A DNA stretch of 64,000 nucleotides, taken from assembly GCA_050157065.1 (NCBI GenBank), contig CP189573.1; one strand, given 5' to 3'. Positions 31,917 through 40,700 of the stretch are shown piece after piece. Position 1 is the first letter of the stretch, and the number at the start of each line of letters is the position of its first letter. The DNA comes from Avipropionibacterium sp050157065. GTDB lineage: Bacteria; Actinomycetota; Actinomycetes; Propionibacteriales; Propionibacteriaceae. The translations under genes were made by a program, and so were the position numbers. The notes beneath the pieces are model-generated. The model was not told the origin of the DNA, searched no databases, and saw only the letters and a list, made by a program, of their open reading frames with translations.

Positions 31917-33317
31917 ATGCGTGATGGTGGGGCCAGCCGGACGGCTGACGGGGACGGGCGACACTTCGACCTGGCGGTGATCGGCTCGGGGTCGGGGAAC
32001 TCCCTGATCGACGAGCAGTTCGCCGACCAGCGCGTGGCGCTGCTGGAGCGGGGCACCTTCGGTGGAACCTGCCTCAACGTGGGCTGCATCCCGACCAAGA
32101 TGTTCGTGCTGCCGGCCGACCACGCCGCGAGCCCGGCCCAGGCCGAGCGGTTGGGCGTACGGCTTCGCTACGACGGGGTCGACTGGCCGGCCGTCCGGGA
32201 CCGGATCTTCGGTCGGATCGACCCGATCTCGGCCGGTGGTGAGCAGTGGCGCCGTGAGAACGAGAACGTCACGCTGTTCCGGGCCGAGGCGAAGTTCGTC
32301 GGGGAGCGTCGGATCGACACCGGCACCGGTGAGGTGATCACCGCCGACAAGATCGTGCTGGCAGCCGGTAGCCGGGCGGTCGTGCCGTCGTGGCCCGGGA
32401 TCGACCAGGTCACCGTCCACACCTCCGACACCGTGATGCGACTGGACCGGCTGCCGGAGTCGATCATGATCATCGGTGGTGGGTTCGTGGCCGCCGAGTT
32501 CGCCCACGTGTTCGGTGCCTTCGGCACCAAGGTGATCATGGTCAACCGCTCCGGTGCGCTGCTGCGACAGGAGGACGCCGAGATCTCGGCCCGGTTCACC
32601 GCCGCGATGAGTGAGCAGGTGGAGTTGCACCTCGACACCACCGTCACCCGGGTCGACCCGCTCGCCGGCGACCGGGTCGCGGTGCAGTTGTCGAACGGTG
32701 ACTCCCACCAGGTCGACGTCCTGCTGGTCGCGACCGGCCGGACCCCCAACAGCGACACCCTCGACCTCGCCCGGACCGGGGTGGAGGTCGACGATGCCGG
32801 GTTGGTCCGGGTCGACAGCCGGCAGCAGACGACGGCCGACGGCATCTGGGCCCTGGGCGACATCTGCTCACCATGGCAGCTGAAGCACGTCGCCAACCAT
32901 GAGGCCCGGATCGTCCAGCACAACCTGCTGCACCCCGACGACGCGATCGAGGCCGACCACCGGTTCGTCCCGCACGCGGTGTTCTCCGATCCCCAGGTCG
33001 CTGCCGTCGGGCTCACCGAAGCTGAGGCACGGTCCCGGGGGATCGACGTCGCGGTCGCGGTGCAGGACTACGGGACGGTCGCTTACGGCTGGGCGATGGA
33101 GGACACCAGCCACTGCTGCAAGTTGGTCGCCGACCGGGCCACCGGGCAGCTGGTCGGGGCCCACCTGATCGGCCCGCAGGCCTCGACGCTGGTGCAGCCG
33201 CTGATCCAGGCGATGAGCTTCGGACTCGGGGTGGCCGACATGGCCCGCGGCCAGTACTGGATCCATCCCGCGTTGCCCGAGGTCATCGAGAACGCGCTGC
33301 TGGCCCTCGAACTCTGA
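31917..33317 (+). CDS. mtr: Mycothione reductase
   Basis: FAD- and NADPH-dependent enzyme that reduces mycothiol disulfide, the actinobacterial counterpart of glutathione reductase. The redox cysteines are Cys52 and Cys57 in GGTCLNVGCIPTKMF. VIGSGSGNSL is the FAD motif, a second GGGFVAAEFAHVFGAFG binds NADPH, and the ending ARGQYWIHPALPEVIENALL carries the catalytic His-Glu pair typical of Mtr. At 466 aa it has the usual length. ATG 31917 is chosen; a short non-homologous N-terminus precedes the FAD motif. Consistent with mshD at 43749. Confidence 0.95.
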   Translation: MRDGGASRTADGDGRHFDLAVIGSGSGNSLIDEQFADQRVALLERGTFGGTCLNVGCIPTKMFVLPADHAASPAQAERLGVRLRYDGVDWPAVRDRIFGRIDPISAGGEQWRRENENVTLFRAEAKFVGERRIDTGTGEVITADKIVLAAGSRAVVPSWPGIDQVTVHTSDTVMRLDRLPESIMIIGGGFVAAEFAHVFGAFGTKVIMVNRSGALLRQEDAEISARFTAAMSEQVELHLDTTVTRVDPLAGDRVAVQLSNGDSHQVDVLLVATGRTPNSDTLDLARTGVEVDDAGLVRVDSRQQTTADGIWALGDICSPWQLKHVANHEARIVQHNLLHPDDAIEADHRFVPHAVFSDPQVAAVGLTEAEARSRGIDVAVAVQDYGTVAYGWAMEDTSHCCKLVADRATGQLVGAHLIGPQASTLVQPLIQAMSFGLGVADMARGQYWIHPALPEVIENALLALEL

Positions 33318-33335
33318 CCGGCCGGACGCCGGGAC

Positions 33336-33917
33336 TCAGCGGCGGTTGAGCAGTGCCCAGGTGGTCGGCAGCAGCGCGGTCGCGGCGACGATCTTGAGGG
33401 CGTCGCCGATCAGGAACGGCACCACGCCCATGCCCAGGGCGGCCGGCAGGCCGGCCCCGGTGACCACCATCAGCCACGGCACCCCGATCGCGTAGATCGC
33501 CAGGTTGCCGAGCACCATCAGGCCCAGCGCCGGGGCGACCTTGCGGTCGGCACCCTTCTGCTCGGCGAGCCGGCCCACCACGAACGCGGCCAGCAGGAAG
33601 CCGGCGATGTAGCCGAACGACGCGGCGGCGAAGCCGGACGACCCGTCGGAGAACCACGGCACCCCGGCCAGTCCGGCGAGCATGTAGACCGCCATCGAGG
33701 CGAAGCCGCGGACGCTGCCGAGGGCGGCGACGGTCAACAGCACCGCGAAGGTCTGCAGGGTCAGCGGGACGGGCGTGAACGGCAGCGGCACCACGACCTG
33801 CGCCGACAGGCCGACGAAGCCGGCTCCGGCGAGCACCAGCACGATGCTGCGGACCAGCCCGCCGGGAACGGCGTCGGCCAGGGTCCGGGGTGCTGCGACA
33901 GCGGAAACGGTGGACAT
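33336..33917 (-). CDS. bioY: Biotin transporter BioY
   Basis: A 193-aa substrate-binding (S) subunit of an ECF importer for biotin. Six hydrophobic segments; PLPFTPVPLTLQTFAVLL is the BioY signature, and GFLLAAFVVGRLAE and FLIGDALKI follow. No BioM/BioN genes are adjacent, so it either works alone or shares a general energising module. Convergent with mtr, 18 bases apart. A TAGGCT -10 box on the minus strand (complement of 33951-33956) lies upstream. Biotin uptake fits the biotin-dependent carboxylase at 15588. Confidence 0.93.
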   Translation of the reverse strand: MSTVSAVAAPRTLADAVPGGLVRSIVLVLAGAGFVGLSAQVVVPLPFTPVPLTLQTFAVLLTVAALGSVRGFASMAVYMLAGLAGVPWFSDGSSGFAAASFGYIAGFLLAAFVVGRLAEQKGADRKVAPALGLMVLGNLAIYAIGVPWLMVVTGAGLPAALGMGVVPFLIGDALKIVAATALLPTTWALLNRR

Positions 33918-34010
33918 GCGCGGTGACCTCCAACAGGTGCGGTTGCGGTCAGCCTACCGGAGGCCACCGGGGCCCGTCCTGCGGTCCGAGCGATGAGTAC
34001 GATCGCGGAC

Positions 34011-35378
34011 GTGACGCAGATTCCGAAAAGTGACCGGTCGGCGGTGGGGGACGGGGCCGCTGCCGCGGGGGAGCGGGCCCGGAGAACGGTCGACCGGTCG
34101 CTCTGCGGAATCCACCTCCGCCTCCCCGTGCTGGCGCTGTCCCTGCTGCTCCTGCTCGGCTGCCAGCCGGCCGGTCCGGGACCCGCGGCGACCCCGCCGC
34201 CCGGTGCAACGGCGGAAACCAGCGGTACCGCGACGGCGGGTCCGGGGTCCCCGGGCACAGCCTCCCCGGGCACGGCGTCCCCGGGGAACGGTGGGACGAA
34301 CCCGACGAGCGAGGCGCCGTCGAGTCCGGCCACCACCGGCTCGTCGACCAGCTGTGCCGACCGGTTGTCCGAGTCGGACCTGATCGGTCAGCTGATGATG
34401 GTGGGGGTCAACTCCAGCCAGGTCAGCGAGGGCCAACTCCAGGTGCTGCGGGACACCCGGGCCGGTGCGGTGATCCTGATGGGCAACACCACCAACAGCG
34501 TGGCCCGGACCAAGCAGCTCACCGATCGGCTCCGGGCAGGTGCCCACCAGTCACCCGGCACGACCCTGTTCGTCGCCACCGACCACGAGGGCGGGGTCGT
34601 GCAGCGGCTGCAGGGGCCCGGCTTCGACGACATCCCGTCGGCGGAGGAGCAGGCCACCTGGTCCGATGCCGAGCTCGAACAGGCCGCCACGCGCTGGGGC
34701 AAGCAGCTGCTCGAGGCCGGGGTGAACTCGCCGCTCGGCCCGGTCGCCGACGTCGTCCCGGCCTCGATCGGCCGACGGAACGAGCCGATCAGCGCCAACC
34801 GTCGCGGCTACGGCTCCGACCCGGACGTGGTGTCGGCCAAGGTGTCGGCGGTGGTGTCCGGGTACGGCGAGGCCGGGGCGGTGAGCAGCGTCAAGCACTT
34901 CCCCGGGCTCGGCCGCGTGATCGGCAACACCGACCACCGGACCAAGGTGGTCGACGACACCACAACCCGCCATGATCCGCTGCTGTCACCGTTCCGGGCT
35001 GCCGTCGACGCGAAGGCCGACATGGTGATGGTGGCGACTGCGGTCTACAGCAAGATCGACGCCGAGCAGCCGGCCGCGTTCTCCCCGACGGTGGTCGACG
35101 GGATGATTCGGGACGACATGGGGTTCACCGGCGTGGTGATCTCCGACGACCTCGGGGTGGCCAAGCAGGTGGCGTACGTCGATGCCGGACAGCGGGCGGT
35201 GCTGTTCATCCGGGCCGGGGGTGACCTGGTGATCAACGTCGACCCGAGCACCGCCGACGAGATGGTCGACGCGATCGCGGCCGAGGCGAAGTCGGATCCC
35301 GAGTTCGCCCGACGGGTGGACCAATCCGCCGAGCGGGTGCTGCGGATGAAGGAGCGCCGCGGGCTCGCCAGCTGCTGA
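34011..35378 (+). CDS. GH3-family beta-N-acetylhexosaminidase-like lipoprotein
   Basis: A ~455-aa exported hydrolase. After one TM segment a lipobox ends in a Cys (LLLLLGC), followed by a Pro/Thr/Gly/Ser-rich linker of about 70 residues. The GH3 barrel follows: LIGQLMMVGV, TDHEGGVVQRL, SVKHFPGLGRVIGNTDHRT and the nucleophile Asp in GVVISDDLG. This is the NagZ-type group that removes N-acetylglucosamine from cell-wall fragments. I prefer GTG 34011 because TACGAT at 33998-34003 lies 7 bases before it (leaderless mRNA); ATG 33993 would lie upstream of the transcription start. Confidence 0.88.
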   Translation: MTQIPKSDRSAVGDGAAAAGERARRTVDRSLCGIHLRLPVLALSLLLLLGCQPAGPGPAATPPPGATAETSGTATAGPGSPGTASPGTASPGNGGTNPTSEAPSSPATTGSSTSCADRLSESDLIGQLMMVGVNSSQVSEGQLQVLRDTRAGAVILMGNTTNSVARTKQLTDRLRAGAHQSPGTTLFVATDHEGGVVQRLQGPGFDDIPSAEEQATWSDAELEQAATRWGKQLLEAGVNSPLGPVADVVPASIGRRNEPISANRRGYGSDPDVVSAKVSAVVSGYGEAGAVSSVKHFPGLGRVIGNTDHRTKVVDDTTTRHDPLLSPFRAAVDAKADMVMVATAVYSKIDAEQPAAFSPTVVDGMIRDDMGFTGVVISDDLGVAKQVAYVDAGQRAVLFIRAGGDLVINVDPSTADEMVDAIAAEAKSDPEFARRVDQSAERVLRMKERRGLASC

Positions 35379-35380
35379 CG

Positions 35381-35425
35381 TCTCGACAGGCTTCACGGGC
35401 ATCTCGACAGGCTGGACGAGCGTCA
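35381..35425. repeat. Paired TCTCGACAGGCT elements in a convergent gap
   Basis: CGTCTCGACAGGCTTCACGG and a second CATCTCGACAGGCTGGACGA lie in tandem between the converging GH3 and DUF2510 genes. The word TCTCGACAGGCT(C)GACGA is a common actinobacterial REP-like intergenic element. It may serve as a bidirectional terminator, though the palindrome here is imperfect. Confidence 0.4.
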
Positions 35426-36286
35426 GGCGGTGACCTTGAGCTGCTCGAGCGACTCCCGGGCGGCCGGCACGAGGTCGGGACGGGTGTCGGGGATGGAGGC
35501 GTAGTAGATGCCGGCGCGCCAGTCGTCCACCGCGACGATCGCGATGATCAACAACTCGCCCTTGGTCTCCAGACCCTCGATGTCGAAGCTGAGGTGGGAC
35601 TCCAGGATCCACGCCTCGTGCCCGTCGATGGTGGCGGCCTGGTTCACCTTGTCGTCGCGTTCCACGATCGCGTCACCGTAGAACACCCCCAGGACGCAGC
35701 GCGCCACGATCTCCGAGCCCTGCTCGGGGGAGAAGAAGCCGTCGCCGGCCATCAGCTCGGCGACCAGGATCGAGGCGACCCAGGAGTTGGAGCCGCGATA
35801 GTTCTCCTCGACCATCACCTGCTGCTTGGCGACGTCCCGGCCGAACGGCACCCGGAGGTCGGGCTGCACGCCACCCCACGGGGATCCCAACTGGGGGTAC
35901 GACAACGGGCCGCCGTGGACCCGGCCGTCACCCGGTTGCGGCTTCGGCGTCTCGAGGGAGGTCGGCATCGGCGGGCACGGGTCGGACACCGTCTCGCCGC
36001 CGGGGTTCGGGTTGACCCCGGGCGTCCGGCCGGCCAACCCGGGCAGGAAGATGGCGCCGATCACGATCAGCGCGACCACCGCTGCCCCGGCCACCAGCAG
36101 CCAGGGCCAGACCTGCCGACGGTCGTCGTCGCGACCGCCGACCTGCATCGACTCCGGCGACGCCGATCGTGGTGGCGGCGCGGACGGTGTCGGGGACAGC
36201 GCCTGGGACCACTCACGCCCGTTCCAGTACCGGAACATCCCCGGTTGGCCGCCGGGATCGGGGTACCACCCTTGCTGTCCGCTCAC
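35423..36286 (-). CDS. DUF2510 membrane protein
   Basis: A 287-aa protein. It begins with a DUF2510 domain (GWYPDPGGQPGMFRYWNGREW, residues ~6-26, in part), then a Pro/Ser-rich linker, a single TM helix near residues 62-82 (WPWLLVAGAAVVALIVIGAI) and an extracytoplasmic domain of about 200 aa of unknown function, with acidic patches and two cysteines. DUF2510 is a short cytoplasmic module of actinobacterial membrane proteins with no proven role. It lies downstream of pstB in the same orientation, 18 bases away, where phoU is often found. Confidence 0.75.
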   Translation of the reverse strand: MSGQQGWYPDPGGQPGMFRYWNGREWSQALSPTPSAPPPRSASPESMQVGGRDDDRRQVWPWLLVAGAAVVALIVIGAIFLPGLAGRTPGVNPNPGGETVSDPCPPMPTSLETPKPQPGDGRVHGGPLSYPQLGSPWGGVQPDLRVPFGRDVAKQQVMVEENYRGSNSWVASILVAELMAGDGFFSPEQGSEIVARCVLGVFYGDAIVERDDKVNQAATIDGHEAWILESHLSFDIEGLETKGELLIIAIVAVDDWRAGIYYASIPDTRPDLVPAARESLEQLKVTA

Positions 36287-36304
36287 GGCCCAAGTCTAGG
36301 CGGG

Positions 36305-37084
36305 TCAGCCGAAGCGGCCGGTGATGTAGTCCTCGGTCGACTTCTCCGACGGGTTGGAGAAGATCGTGTCGGTGTCGTCGTACTCGATGAGCTTGCCCGG
36401 CTTGCCGGTGCCGGCGATGTTGAAGAACGCCGTCCGGTCCGAGACCCGCGAGGCCTGCTGCATGTTGTGGGTCACGATCACGATCGTGTACTTCTCGCGG
36501 AGCTCGGCGATCAGGTCCTCCACGGCCAGCGTGGAGATCGGGTCGAGGGCGGAGCACGGCTCGTCCATCAGGATCACCTCGGGCTGCACCGCGATGGTGC
36601 GGGCGATGCAGAGCCGCTGCTGCTGACCACCCGACAGCCCCGATCCGGGACGGTCGAGCCGGTCCTTGACCTCGTTCCACAGGTTCGCGCCGAGCAGCGA
36701 CTGTTCGGCGACCTCGTCGGCCTTCGCCTTCGACAGTCGGATGCCGTTCAGCCGGAACCCGGCGAGCACGTTGTCGCGGATCGACATCGTGGGGAACGGG
36801 TTGGGCCGCTGGAACACCATGCCGACGCGGGCTCGCACCCGGACCGGGTCGATGCCGGGGGCGTAGATGTCCTCGTCGTCCAACAGCAGTTCACCCTTGA
36901 CCGTCGCGTTCGGGAGCACCTCGTGCATCCGGTTCAGCGTCCGCAGGAAGGTGGTCTTGCCACAACCCGACGGACCGATGAACGCGGTGACGGTACGCGG
37001 TTCGATCCGGATGTTGACGTCCTCCACGGCCATGAAGTCGCCGTAGTAGACGTGGACGGACTTTGCTTCGATGCGCTTGGACAT
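36305..37084 (-). CDS. pstB: Phosphate ABC transporter ATP-binding protein PstB
   Basis: A 259-aa ATPase driving high-affinity phosphate uptake. Walker A is GPSGCGKTT (residues 37-45), the signature LSGGQQQR (150-157), Walker B VILMDEP (170-176), and a His in IVIVTHNMQQA. PstB hallmarks FQRPNPFPTMSIRDNV and PCSALDPIST are present. Last gene of the leftward pstSCAB run; no phoU follows in the window. Confidence 0.96.
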   Translation of the reverse strand: MSKRIEAKSVHVYYGDFMAVEDVNIRIEPRTVTAFIGPSGCGKTTFLRTLNRMHEVLPNATVKGELLLDDEDIYAPGIDPVRVRARVGMVFQRPNPFPTMSIRDNVLAGFRLNGIRLSKAKADEVAEQSLLGANLWNEVKDRLDRPGSGLSGGQQQRLCIARTIAVQPEVILMDEPCSALDPISTLAVEDLIAELREKYTIVIVTHNMQQASRVSDRTAFFNIAGTGKPGKLIEYDDTDTIFSNPSEKSTEDYITGRFG

Positions 37085-37154
37085 GGTGTGCGGTGACGTC
37101 CTTACTGTTGGTTGCCGGCGGTGGCTCGCTGGTGTGAGCCGCCTGGGGTGGGGC

Positions 37155-38303
37155 TCAGCGGCCCGAGGTCTTGGGGGCGAACGCCTTCGCGATCACCCGG
37201 GCGAGCAGGTTGAGCAGCATGACCAGGATGATCAGCACCAGCGCCGCACCCCAGGCACGCTCGAAGGACGGCCCGGGCGCCGACGGCGCGGTCGGGAAGA
37301 AGATCTGCCGGTAGATGAACACCGGCAGCGTCATCATCCAGTCCTTGAACAGATTGGCGTTGATGCCGACGGCGACACCGGCGGTGACCAGGATCGGCGC
37401 GGTCTCACCGATCACGCGGGCGATCGCGAGCGTGACACCGGACGCGATGCCGGAGATGGCGGTCGGGATGACCACCTTCATGATGGTGCGCCACTTGCGG
37501 ACGCCGAGGGCGTACGAGGCCTCCCGCAACTCGTTGGGCACGACCCGCAACATCTCCACCGTCGACCGGACGACCACCGGGATCATCAGCACCGACAGGG
37601 CGACCGCGGCGGTGAAGCCCATCAGGTTGTCCTGCGGGCCGACGAGTTGCAGCAGCAGGGCCGCACCGAACAGGCCGGCGACGATCGAGGGGATGCCGGT
37701 CATCACGTCGACGAAGAAGGTGATCGCCCGGGACAGCAGGCCGCCCTGGCTGTACTCGACCAGGTAGATCGAGGTGAGCAGCCCGATCGGCACCGAGATG
37801 ACCGTGGCGGCCAGCGTGATCAGCACCGAGCCGAGCAGCGCGTGGGCGATGCCGCCGAGGACGGGGCCCTTGCCGGCGGCCGCATCCTGGTCGGTGAGCC
37901 CGGTGGCGTACGTCATCGAATTGTTCAGGAAGCCGGGGTCGAGCAGACCCGGCAGGCCGGTCGACAGCACGGTCCAGCTCACCCACAGCAGCGGTACGAC
38001 CGCGATCGCGAAGGCGGAGTAGATCAGCGCGGTCCAGAACTTGTCGCGCGCCTGTTCGCCACCTTCGACCAGCCAGGCCGCTGCTGCGTAGATGGGAAGG
38101 AACAGCACCCAGGCGACGACCAGCCACGGCACGATCGAGAATCCGGTGAGGAGGAGCACGGGCAGGCTCAGCACCAACGCGGCGACGGCGATCACGGCGG
38201 GCACGAACGAGGGGAGCCGCTTGCCTCGGAGCGAGGTCACGACCGGGCGGACGATGGGTGCCTCCGGGCCGCCGGGCTCTTCGGTGACGGTGTCGGTGCT
38301 CAT
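37155..38303 (-). CDS. pstA: Phosphate ABC transporter permease PstA
   Basis: A 382-aa permease, longer than the usual ~290 because of an N-terminal part with extra hydrophobic segments (residues ~35-110). The binding-protein-dependent transport domain contains GGIAHALLGSVLITLAATVI and an EAA-type loop ELREASYALGVRKWRTI, then IGETAPIL. ATG at 38303 overlaps the pstC stop (ATGA). Paired with PstC to form the membrane channel for phosphate. Confidence 0.95.
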   Translation of the reverse strand: MSTDTVTEEPGGPEAPIVRPVVTSLRGKRLPSFVPAVIAVAALVLSLPVLLLTGFSIVPWLVVAWVLFLPIYAAAAWLVEGGEQARDKFWTALIYSAFAIAVVPLLWVSWTVLSTGLPGLLDPGFLNNSMTYATGLTDQDAAAGKGPVLGGIAHALLGSVLITLAATVISVPIGLLTSIYLVEYSQGGLLSRAITFFVDVMTGIPSIVAGLFGAALLLQLVGPQDNLMGFTAAVALSVLMIPVVVRSTVEMLRVVPNELREASYALGVRKWRTIMKVVIPTAISGIASGVTLAIARVIGETAPILVTAGVAVGINANLFKDWMMTLPVFIYRQIFFPTAPSAPGPSFERAWGAALVLIILVMLLNLLARVIAKAFAPKTSGR

Positions 38304-39322
38304 CAGTTCGCTCCCGAGAACTCGGCGGACTTGGAGATGATCACGCGGGCCAACATGTTGACCAGCATGGTGATCACGAAGAGCACCAGGCCGGCGCCGA
38401 TCAGCAGCTGCCGGTTGATGCCGAACGCTTCGGGGAAGTGCAGTGCGATCTCGGCGGGGATGGTCGAGTTGCCCGGGGCGAGCAGGTTCGCCGTCAGCGG
38501 CCCCTGCGACAGCACCAGGGTGACCGCCATGGTCTCGCCGAGGGCACGGCCGAGGCCCAACATGACCGCCGACACGATGCCGGCCCGGGCGAACGGGAAC
38601 ACGGCCGCGCGGATCATCCGCCAGCGGGTCGCGCCGAGGGCCAGCGCGGCCTCCTCGTGCAGCTTCGGGGTCTGGATGAACAGCTCGCGACACAGCGAGG
38701 TGATGATCGGCAGGATCATCACCGCCAGCACCAGGCTCGCGGTGAGCAGGGTACGACCGGCGGCGGAGTAGTCCGGGCCGAACAGGTTGCCGATGATCGG
38801 GATCCAGTTGAGGTTCTCGGCCATCCAGGCGTACGCCGGCACCAGTGCGGGGCCGAAGAAGGTGGAGCCCCAGGCGCCGTAGACCACCGACGGGATGGCG
38901 GCGAGCAGGTCGATCACGTAGCCGAGTGGCTGGGCGATCCGCCGGGGCGCGAAGTGGGAGATGAACAGGGCGACGCCGATCGCCACCGGGGTGGCCACCA
39001 CCAGCGCGATCGCCGAGGCGACCAGGGTGCCGATGATCAGCGGGAAGACGTAGCCGAAGAAGCCGGTGTCGCGACCGAGCTCCTCAGGCGTGGCGACGAT
39101 CGCGGGGGCCGCGTCGCGGACCAGGAAGATCGCGACCCCGGCCAGCACGACCAGGATGACGATGCCGGCGGTGAGGGTGATGCCGGCGAAGAGCTTGTCG
39201 CCGAAGCGGCCGCCGCTGCTGCCGCTGCCGACGAGGGCGGTGACGTCGGAGGCTTCGGCCTCCGGGTCGGTCGTGCTGGTGGACTGCGACACGCGGCTCT
39301 CCCGTGATGTGGTCTGGCTCAT
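38303..39322 (-). CDS. pstC: Phosphate ABC transporter permease PstC
   Basis: A 339-aa permease. TM segments begin near residue 48 (LFAGITLTAGIVILVVLAGVAIF, in part). PstC features are GTLVASAIALVVATPVAIG, LAAIPSVVYGAWG, the EAA loop EEAALALGATRWRMIRAAVF and LGLGRALGETMAVTLV. It has a Ser/Thr-rich hydrophilic N-terminus of about 40 aa. Separated from pstS by 150 bases containing a strong hairpin. Confidence 0.96.
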   Translation of the reverse strand: MSQTTSRESRVSQSTSTTDPEAEASDVTALVGSGSSGGRFGDKLFAGITLTAGIVILVVLAGVAIFLVRDAAPAIVATPEELGRDTGFFGYVFPLIIGTLVASAIALVVATPVAIGVALFISHFAPRRIAQPLGYVIDLLAAIPSVVYGAWGSTFFGPALVPAYAWMAENLNWIPIIGNLFGPDYSAAGRTLLTASLVLAVMILPIITSLCRELFIQTPKLHEEAALALGATRWRMIRAAVFPFARAGIVSAVMLGLGRALGETMAVTLVLSQGPLTANLLAPGNSTIPAEIALHFPEAFGINRQLLIGAGLVLFVITMLVNMLARVIISKSAEFSGAN

Positions 39323-39403
39323 GTGACTGGCCTTCTGTTCTGGTGAGTCAACAGTCGTGGCGGCCCGGGGGGAACGTCAAGCCGGTGCGGGGCTGACGCG
39401 GAT

Positions 39404-39431
39404 GTGGCGGGCCCGGAATCGAGCCCGCCAC
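39404..39431. terminator. Hairpin between pstS and pstC
   Basis: GTGGCGGGC (39404-39412) pairs perfectly with GCCCGCCAC (39423-39431) over a 10-base loop. A second palindrome (GGTCACC/GGTGACC, 39441-39456) sits beside it. There is no U-run in the leftward direction, so it is better viewed as a partial terminator or mRNA-stabilising stem that lets PstS be made in excess over PstCAB. Confidence 0.5.
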
Positions 39432-39472
39432 AGCCGCTGTGGTCACCGTGGTGACCGGGTGGTGCGCCTGCC

Positions 39473-40594
39473 TCAGGCCGTGGTGATCGACTCCACGGCG
39501 GCGATGGCCTCCTCCGACAGGGCCGGGGACAGCGGGGCGCTGCCGGCGGCCTTCTCGGAAGCGGCCTGACCGGCCTCCGAGAACACGTACGAACCGAACG
39601 CCTTGACGCGGTTCACGGTCTCCTCGTCGGAGTAGGTGGTGCAGAAGATGTGGTACGACACCAGGACGATCGGGTAGGTGCCGGCCTCGGTGCTGGTGCG
39701 GTCCAGCTCGACGGCCATGTTGACCTCGGCGCCACCCTCGACCCGGTTCGCGGTCTCGACGGCCTTGGCCGCGGCAGCGGCCGAGTACGGCACGTACTCC
39801 TCGCCGACCTTCACCGCGACCGTGCCCAGCTCACCGACGGCCGACGCGTCGGCGTAGGTGATCGCACCTTCGGTCTGGCTGACCAGGCCGACGACACCGC
39901 CGGTGCCCTGGGCGTTTTCCGACGCGATCTCGGCCGGCCAGTCCTCGACGACGTCGTAGGTCCAGTTGGTCGGCGCGGCGGCGGTCAGGTAGTCGGTGAA
40001 GTTCTCGGTGGTGCCCGACGAGTCGGAGCGGTGCACCGTGGTGATGTTGAGGTCGGGGAGCTCCACGCCCTCGTTCTGCTCGGCGATCTTCGGGTCGTTC
40101 CACTTGGTGATCTTCTTGGCGAAGACGCCGGCGATGGTCTCGGCGTCCATCTTGATGTTCTCCGAGACGTCAGGCAGGTTGTACGCCACCGCGACCGGGG
40201 AGATGTAGGCCGGGACGTTGAACGCACCCTCCGGGCCACAGATCTCCTTCGAGGCCTCGTACTCCTCCTCGTCCAGCGACGCGTCGGAGCCGGCGAAGGT
40301 GTACTGCCCGGCCAGGAAGCCCTCACGACCCGAGCCGGAACCGACCGGGTTGTACTGGACCTGCATGTCGGGAGCAACCGAACGGAAGCCCTGGACCCAG
40401 GCGGTCATGGCCGCTTCCTGGGAGGAGGCGCCACCAGCGGTGAGCGTGCCCGAGACCGAGACCTGGGATTCGCCACCCCCGCCCGGCGTGCCTTCGCCGC
40501 CACCGCCGGCCGGCGGGGCATCGGACTGGCACGCGGCCAGGCTGATCGAGACCGTGATTGCGGCGAGGAAAGCGCCGACTCGACTGATCTTCAC
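39473..40594 (-). CDS. pstS: Phosphate-binding lipoprotein PstS
   Basis: A 373-aa extracellular phosphate receptor of the Pst importer. The signal ends in a lipobox (SISLAAC, Cys near residue 21), then a Gly-rich linker. Phosphate-binding features are LTAGGASSQ, NPVGSGSGREGF, FAGSDASL, and HRSDSSGTTENFTDYL. Start GTG 40594 has AAAGG six to seven bases upstream; no ATG in frame fits the signal. First gene of the operon, and a weak PHO-box-like pair lies ahead. Confidence 0.95.
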   Translation of the reverse strand: MKISRVGAFLAAITVSISLAACQSDAPPAGGGGEGTPGGGGESQVSVSGTLTAGGASSQEAAMTAWVQGFRSVAPDMQVQYNPVGSGSGREGFLAGQYTFAGSDASLDEEEYEASKEICGPEGAFNVPAYISPVAVAYNLPDVSENIKMDAETIAGVFAKKITKWNDPKIAEQNEGVELPDLNITTVHRSDSSGTTENFTDYLTAAAPTNWTYDVVEDWPAEIASENAQGTGGVVGLVSQTEGAITYADASAVGELGTVAVKVGEEYVPYSAAAAAKAVETANRVEGGAEVNMAVELDRTSTEAGTYPIVLVSYHIFCTTYSDEETVNRVKAFGSYVFSEAGQAASEKAAGSAPLSPALSEEAIAAVESITTA

Positions 40595-40657
40595 TAGGTG
40601 CCTTTCATGACTTTGGTGTTTGGGTTCCCCCTTGCCGTTGTGACGGTAAGGAGGACA

Positions 40658-40686
40658 CGTGACCGTTCGGGCCTGTGAAGATGAAC
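40658..40686 (-). promoter_or_regulatory. PHO-box-like repeats upstream of pstS
   Basis: On the minus strand GTTCATC (complement of 40680-40686) and GGTCACG (complement of 40658-40664) are spaced exactly 22 bases apart, two turns of an 11-base PhoP direct-repeat lattice; the middle unit is not recognisable. PhoP/RegX3 control of pstS is usual in actinobacteria. The match is weak. Confidence 0.3.
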
Positions 40687-40700
40687 GTTCGGTTACAGGC

